From positions 3,691,891 to 3,755,890 of the forward strand of contig NW_003101678.1 of the NCBI RefSeq assembly GCF_000003855.2: a DNA stretch of 64,000 bases. The letters run 5' to 3'. The notes beneath the pieces were generated by a model. That model was not told the origin of the DNA and searched no databases. It worked only from the letters and a program-made list of their open reading frames with translations. Origin of the DNA: Blastomyces gilchristii SLH14081 (lineage: Eukaryota; Ascomycota; Eurotiomycetes; Onygenales; Ajellomycetaceae). Below, piece after piece: positions 58,274 through 64,000 of this stretch. The translations under genes and the position numbers were made by a program. Position 1 is the stretch's first letter, and each line of letters starts with the position of its first letter.

Positions 58274-58506
58274 ATGTACACCTCAATTCTCAGCCATTCT
58301 CAATCGCCAATTCTCAGCTGCTATGAATGCATATAGATTCTTCCACTCTGAAGCTTCACTGTGTACATTATCACATACATGTATAAATATTCATCTCAAT
58401 CACTGATTTCTATACTTTCTCTTTCTTTTCCTTCTTTAACATTTTTCTCTTTGTTATATAAGACCTATTAATATCATACCGATCTATTCGGCGTAGGCCT
58501 CTTACA
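58274..58506 (+). repeat. E6 3' LTR, right piece
   Basis: Remaining 233 bp of the E6 LTR, from atgtacacc to GGCCTCTTACA, followed by the TSD actat and LINE-2 sequence. Confidence 0.93.
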
Positions 58507-58511
58507 ACTAT

Positions 58512-61500
58512 TATAAATAGTTCAGCATCAAAGACATCAGATTCACAGCTCAAATTCCAGAAATCTGAGATGAAATTGATATTATCTTCAGTATAAGCAA
58601 TGCCTGCATCTAATGTGTTCAAACTCTCATTTTTTAAGTCATCTGAGTAAATCAGAATAGAGTCTTTTATATTGATTATAGAGATCTTCTTTTAATACTG
58701 TTCACATTCACTCTCTTTAGATAGTTCACTTATTTATAAGTCTATGAGAGATTCCAGCTTTTCTCTTCAGAGAGATATCTTCTCATGATTAATTTTCTCA
58801 ATATTTAATAAAGAAAATTGATTTTTGCTCAGTGAACATAGTCTATACAGTTGAGAGAACATTTTCTTTGAAGTACTATTCTCATTTCAATTCAGAAATC
58901 TATTTCAATTCAGTTCATTTTCTGAGTTAATTGATAAAAATGAAGAAGAGACTCTTTCTCTGATTGTATGATTTGAGCTCATCATCATGACTCTCAGAGT
59001 ATAGTTCATGCAGGCCTTTTCAAATTGAATAGTAGAAGATGAAATTAAAGCTTCAATTTTCATTACTTTAATAGGAGATGATTTGAATACTCTCAGAATT
59101 CTTCTCAAAACTCTGTTTTACACACTTTGAAAGAGTTCAGTGAAATTATCTTGATTATTTCATCAAACTTGAACTTCATAATCAGCTACTGAGATGATAC
59201 AGACTATGTATAATTATCTCATAGTCTGAAAGAATAGACCTCTCTCAGTATTTAATAGTCTGATTATACTATTCAGTAGTCTCTCTGCCTTGATGATTCT
59301 TTGTTGAATATGATATTTAAAATTCAACTGAGAGTTTAATTATACTTCTAGTCATTTAACATTCAAACTGGGTTTAATCTCTTTATTCAAAAGAGTTAGA
59401 GTTAGGTTTTTCTCATTGAATCTTGGAAAAAATTGAATTAATTTAGTTTTATTCATATCAAATTAAATTAGATTGATATCTGCTCTAACAAAGATTTTCT
59501 TTACTGCTTTCTTAATCACTTCTGAATTCTCTTTGATTGTCTGTGAACTGTAGACTAGATCAATATTATCTACATAACTTGAAGATCTCACTATTTTTCT
59601 CTCTCTATTCTTGAATAGATATGCAGTGTATATTATAAATAGAACTGATAAGATTGAAGATTCTTACAGTACTTCTATTTTTATCTCAGTCTTATCTTGT
59701 TTCATTCCATCAAAGAATAGTTGTATAATTCTTTTAGACATAAAACAGTTAACTCATTTTATTAGAGAAAGTGACAGTTTTAACATCTTCAAAGTTTGAA
59801 TCATCTTAGACTGTGAAACATGATCAAATGCATCTTATATATTAATAAAAACTGCAGTTGAGACCAGGTCTTCATGCTTTGCTATTTGAATATTATAAAT
59901 AACTGAAAGAACAGTGTCAATTGCAGAACATTGTTTTCTATCTCTCATTTATTTATTAAATAGAAGAGAGTCATTAATAGAGCTTATAAAAGATAATCTA
60001 GTAGCTATTATCTTTTCTAGAATTTTTCTCAAACAGTTCAACAGAGATATTACTCTGTATAACTTAGAAATTGAGGCTTTTCTATTAGGTTTTGTAAGAA
60101 TTACTTCAGTAGCTTCTCTTCAGCATTCAGAATGAAAATCATTTTTTAAGAGATTGAAAAAGAGCTCAAAATATTCATTCTTCAAGTAGGAATATATGTT
60201 TTAAATAATCAAGTGATTGATTGAATCAGGCCCTGTGGCAGTTTTAATTGAACTTGAGAATATAGCTGACTCTAGTTCATCTTGTGTAAGCTCAGGCCAT
60301 TCCCAGTTATTTTTATTAATATATTCATGAAATGACATATTCTTCTCTTCTAAATGTGATAAGTTTTGAAAGAGAATTCTCATAAAAGCTTAACACTTTT
60401 TCTCAAAAGAGTGTGCTGTATATGATTCATTCTGAAATTCATATTCTAAGATTGAAAGCTTTGCTACACTTCTTGTTTTAGTATAGTTGAAGACTTTAAA
60501 AACTTCTTTTTCTTATACTTCTTCAAGAAATCTGTTTCAGTAGTCTGTTTTAACTCTTTTAATATCTGAGAAATATTCATTTCAGATAGCTTTGAACTCT
60601 TTATCAGATATTAAGTTATTCTTTCAATCTCTCTTAGCAGTGACTAATTGTTTTCTTTTAGAAGTGATATTCTCATTTCATCAAGATTTGAAATATTCAG
60701 AAGACTTGTTCTTTGAAATATTTTCTCTAATACTTGTTAAAAGAATAGATGTAATTAGCTTTACTCTATTCTTAAGTATTTCATTTGAGATATCTTGACT
60801 CTGATTTTAATAGAGCTTACTGTGCTTTTCAGATTTCAGCTGTTTTACACTTTCTTCAACTGCTTTTCAATCAGCTTTTTCAAAGTTATACTGATTAGAG
60901 AGAAGAGGATTTTCACTTATTTATTTTTCACTCAGTTCAATATTAAATTGAATAATCTCATGATCTGATTCTGAGGTCTCATTTGAATCAATAAACTAGT
61001 TTAGATAATCTTTTTTCTATTAGATTTTATGACATGAAAGTTAGATCTATAATCAATTTCTGTTTCATATCTTTTCTAAAGAATGTTTATTAATCAGACT
61101 TATTAACTTAATCTATTGAATACTTAAAAGTTCATTCAATCAGTTTATCTGCTCTTACTGCTCTTCTGTTTTCTGAATTTCATCAGAGATGATGTACATT
61201 GAAGTCTTCTGTAATGATAGAGTTTTTTAAGAGAATTATATTCAAAAATCCTCTATTAATTGTTCAGGAATTGTTATTTACTTTCAATAAGTTTTCATTA
61301 TAGATATTTATGAGTTGAATAGTATCAAAGTCATTCTCTTTATCTATAATATCACTCACTACAATATCAGAGTTATATATGATATCAAATCTCAGATTAA
61401 ATTGATATCTTGATCTTTTTCTCCCATAAATCACTACTCTTGATTTTATCTCAGATTTTTCAGGTAGAAAGCAGTAATAGCTTGAATGAGAAATGATGTA

Positions 61501-61674
61501 CTTTTGCTCAGCATCAAAGTTTGATTCTTGAAGAAGTATAAAATCAACTTTTTAGTCAAATACAATCTGAACATAAGAATAAATCTAATTTGAGTTTCTA
61601 TTCACATTGTTTTGAATAAATATGATTTTTGAAGAATTTTTAAACTTTTTTTATTGTTTTTGTAGTATATTCAT
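58512..61674 (-). pseudogene. LINE-2 ORF2, main part (APE endonuclease and RT)
   Basis: From the ATG at 61674: endonuclease with decayed G-D-F-N-x-H (about 61190-61215), then the RT with G-P-D-S-I-N-H (60201-60240) and the Y-V-D-D region near 59570 (D-N in place of D-D). The RNase H start lies next to the E6 insertion (A-D/G-I-A-Y-T-E-D-N-I, 58575-58620). More stops than LINE-1. Confidence 0.87.
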
Positions 61675-61703
61675 ACTAAAAGAGACTAGGAATAGAGCAG
61701 AAT

Positions 61704-63280
61704 CTAATCACTATCATCTGATAGTAGATTATAACTGTTTTGAAAAGCAGGAATTTCAACTGCTTACATTCTTTCTAGTTTATCAACAGAGTCATTTCTC
61801 AATTCTCTAATCTTAACAGATATTTGAGGATTCACATTCTGTTTATATTTAACTGAAGAATTCGAGTTTGAGAATCTAGATAATTAAGAGTTTCTTCTCT
61901 TTGAGCTTGCAGTTGTAGATTTACTGACTTGACTATTATCTTCAGTTTTAGATTGACTTTGAGCTTCTTCTTTTCTTCAGTTCTTTTAAATTATTGGAGC
62001 AAATGTGCATTCTTTTGAACTAGATACATGCTTTTCTTTGCAGTTAGAGTATTTAAGCAGAGTATATTAACATATTTCATCTCTTTTTGAGCATATTTCA
62101 CATTTATGCTCACTAGTTTTATAATCTTAAGCACAGAAACCGCATTTCGTATCTCTGAAACAAGAGATTGTAAAGTGTTCATATCTTTGACAGTTTGAAC
62201 ACTGTGTTTATATTTTGAGATTGATTCTTGAGTCTTTGTATTTATGAACTCTCATTTTCAAACCTACTACTCTTACTTCAGAGATTTTTAATTGTTCAAG
62301 TGTCTTTGTATAAACTAGAACAGAGGCATTTCTTCTAATTTTCTAAATTCAATTGAATTCAGTCATACAGACTTCTTTCTCAGTTGAATAGAATTGTATT
62401 CTTTCAACTCATTTTTGAGAAGTAGTATTTCTTTCTTACAGCTAAAAATTTCAACTGAAATATTATGAAGAATGAATTTGTTCTACTTTTCATCTCTCTC
62501 AGATAGAATTATTGTATTTAACAGAGATTCTAATACTGATTTTCAGATATTCTCATTTTTTATAAGAAATTCTGCACTGAATTCAGGCATTGTAGTTAGA
62601 ATAATAGAGTTTTCAACGAAAGATAACTCAATTAAAGCTATAACTGGTTTTTGAACTTCAATATCATACATTAACTGAGAAAAGAACTGCTGATTAACTT
62701 CATTTCTAATTTTGAAAATGAGATTTGAGTTCAGCTTGTTCTTCTGCAGAATCTCTCTATTTGAGACTTTGAGAATAAGTCTTCTATTTCTGAAGATTTG
62801 AACATTTTTCTCTTTTTGCATTTTCTTCTCTTCTTTCTTATGAAGAGAAGTATGAGCATTTTTTCTCTGAGTATTTTCAGAGTTTTGAGCAGATTTTGAG
62901 ACAGTAGATTTAGAAACAGCAGATTCTGCTACTTGAGTATATGTTTTTTTCTGATTTGAGAAACAAAAATATGAAGAGAAGTCAGTGATTATACTAGAAG
63001 TTTTCAATGTTTTTTGAACTGTATTTGAAATTCCAAGCTTGAACTTAATCACTTTCTGTAGTTATCTAGCCTGAGTATGAAGAATTAAAAGAACTTCATC
63101 ATTCATCTCAATCCGACACTGTTTTTCAAGCATTTTGCTGGCTTTTTCAAGCTCTTGTATTTCAAGAACTTGTTATTTCTCTATTTCTTCTTTCCTTCTT
63201 CTCTTCAGAATTTCAATCTCAGAAATAGCATCTGAGAAAGCATCTTTTTCCACATCAGCTGAGTGTATTTTTAAACTCAT
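61704..63280 (-). pseudogene. LINE-2 ORF1: gag-like protein with zinc knuckles
   Basis: ATG at 63280, stop at 61704. A 169-codon stretch (62543-63052) remains open, covering the Ser/Lys linker and the segment R-N-R-R-L-I-L-K-V-S-N that is also intact in LINE-1. The knuckle region (about 62260-62000) is broken by stops. No SINE is present at the site occupied in LINE-1. Confidence 0.86.
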
Positions 63281-63936
63281 TTTTTTCACTCAATGAAAAG
63301 TTGATCAGACTGTTTCAATTGAGAGATTTATCAGTCTATTTTCAATTGAAAAGTTGATCAGACTATTTTAAAAGAAGAAAGACTCTTGTGTATAAAACAT
63401 CTAATTTTTTTTCACACTAGTTCAGTAACTAGATTAGATTTTTGAAGACAATCTAATAAACTAAAATTGATTTTTAAGATAAATTAATAAAATCTTTACA
63501 CTCTCTTTCTTAGAATACAGTGAGGAAAAGTATGATATCAAATAATATCAAATCAGATGATATGACAGTTTTTGAGAGAAAAACTGACAAAAAATAAGTC
63601 AATTTTTTGCAGAGAAATTGATTAAAACTATTCAATTTTATTCTAAATTATTCAATTCTTCTCACACAACAAGTGTGTAACTCAAATCAGTTAATAAAGA
63701 GTGTAAAAAAGAATTAAGTATTAATAAGAGCTCTTCAGTCACTGAAAAAGTAATTCTTACTTCAAAGAATATGAAATTATGACAGAAAACAACTCTGTTT
63801 TTAATTCTTTGTAAGAATATTGTGTAAAACTCAGAGAAAAACACCTTACTTTTTCAAGAGAAGTAAAAAAACTAATTCTAAGATCTTTTTTGTTTGCATT
63901 AACTGCTGCAGAAGAATGCGATAGAAACTGCTAAGA

Positions 63937-64000
63937 TGTGACGGGCTGCGCCGGATCAATCATATAGACTATTCCGTACACTTCATAGATTTCTACCGCC
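63937..64000 (+). repeat. Start of another chromovirus LTR (E7)
   Basis: TGTGACGGGCTGCGCCGG and the following bases match the first ~64 bp of the family LTR. It interrupts LINE-2 at a point where LINE-1 continues (about 22438). Whether it is a solo LTR or a full element lies outside the window. Confidence 0.85.

Larger units (their letters stand above)
49043..58506 (+). mobile_element. Complete chromovirus E6, 3' LTR split by Gypsy-III
   Basis: 5' LTR 49043-49351 (309 bp); 3' LTR 54479-54554 plus 58274-58506, together 309 bp; perfect TSD actat (49038-49042 and 58507-58511). Without the insert it is 5745 bp. LINE-1 supplies the uninterrupted target (about 15990-16005). Confidence 0.95.
47878..63936 (-). 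mobile_element. Tad1-like LINE copy 2 (LINE-2), split by E6 and cut by E7
   Basis: Same family as LINE-1, in pieces 47878-49042 (tail, 3' UTR, end of ORF2) and 58512-63936 (rest of ORF2, ORF1, part of the 5' UTR). It is interrupted by chromovirus E6 with the TSD actat, and broken again at 63937 by another chromovirus LTR. It lacks the MITE and the SINE found in LINE-1, and so supplies their empty sites. The (TTA)n run at 47879-47899 is its 3' tail in reverse. Confidence 0.92.

Noticed and set aside
1..64000. CRISPR arrays, bacterial operons, ribosome-binding sites or prophage
   Set aside because: Gene structure, introns and transposon types are eukaryotic; no regularly spaced short direct repeats of CRISPR type were seen.

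Overview
The window looks like a transposon-dense, AT-rich compartment of a filamentous ascomycete genome (Pezizomycotina; moderate confidence). The reasons are a fungal CNT nucleoside transporter with short GT-AG introns, Tad1-type LINEs, chromodomain Ty3/gypsy elements, and C-to-T decay of long repeats resembling repeat-induced point mutation (RIP). I find only one host gene that looks functional: the CNT transporter on the minus strand (10114-12307, three exons, 628 aa). It sits in a roughly 3.3 kb island of normal base composition (about 9940-13275).

Nearly everything else is nested transposable elements whose boundaries can be set from target-site duplications (TSDs). Left block, 1-9565: three members of one chromovirus family (E1, E2, E3). 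E1 lies inside E2 and E2 inside E3. A 507-bp hAT MITE sits in E2, and a tRNA-derived SINE sits in that MITE. Middle block, 13280-45320: a Ty1/copia fragment (Copia-1) holds a SINE, a full-length Tad1-like LINE (itself carrying a MITE and a SINE), another MITE and an autonomous-type hAT element. The hAT is split by chromovirus E4 (minus strand), E4 by chromovirus E5, and E5 by a complete copia element with 96-bp LTRs (Copia-2). That makes five levels of nesting. Right block, 45330-64000: a second gypsy family (Gypsy-II) is cut by a second LINE. That LINE holds chromovirus E6, whose 3' LTR holds a third gypsy-like element (Gypsy-III). A further chromovirus LTR starts at 63937.

All element coding regions carry many stops, so they are annotated as pseudogenes. 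Three observations deserve most attention. (1) The decay removes CpC/GpG and CpG far more than CpA, unlike textbook RIP; Trp TGG codons become TGA rather than TAG. (2) The SINE and the LINE share a similar 3' tail ending in (TAA)n, suggesting the LINE mobilises the SINE. (3) The 506-bp MITEs share about 100 bp of terminal sequence with the large hAT element at 24730, identifying a probable autonomous source. Short repeats (LTRs, SINEs, MITEs, the LINE 5' UTR) largely keep their GC-rich words, whereas kilobase-scale coding parts do not. A 100-N gap at 16497-16596 lies inside the first LINE.
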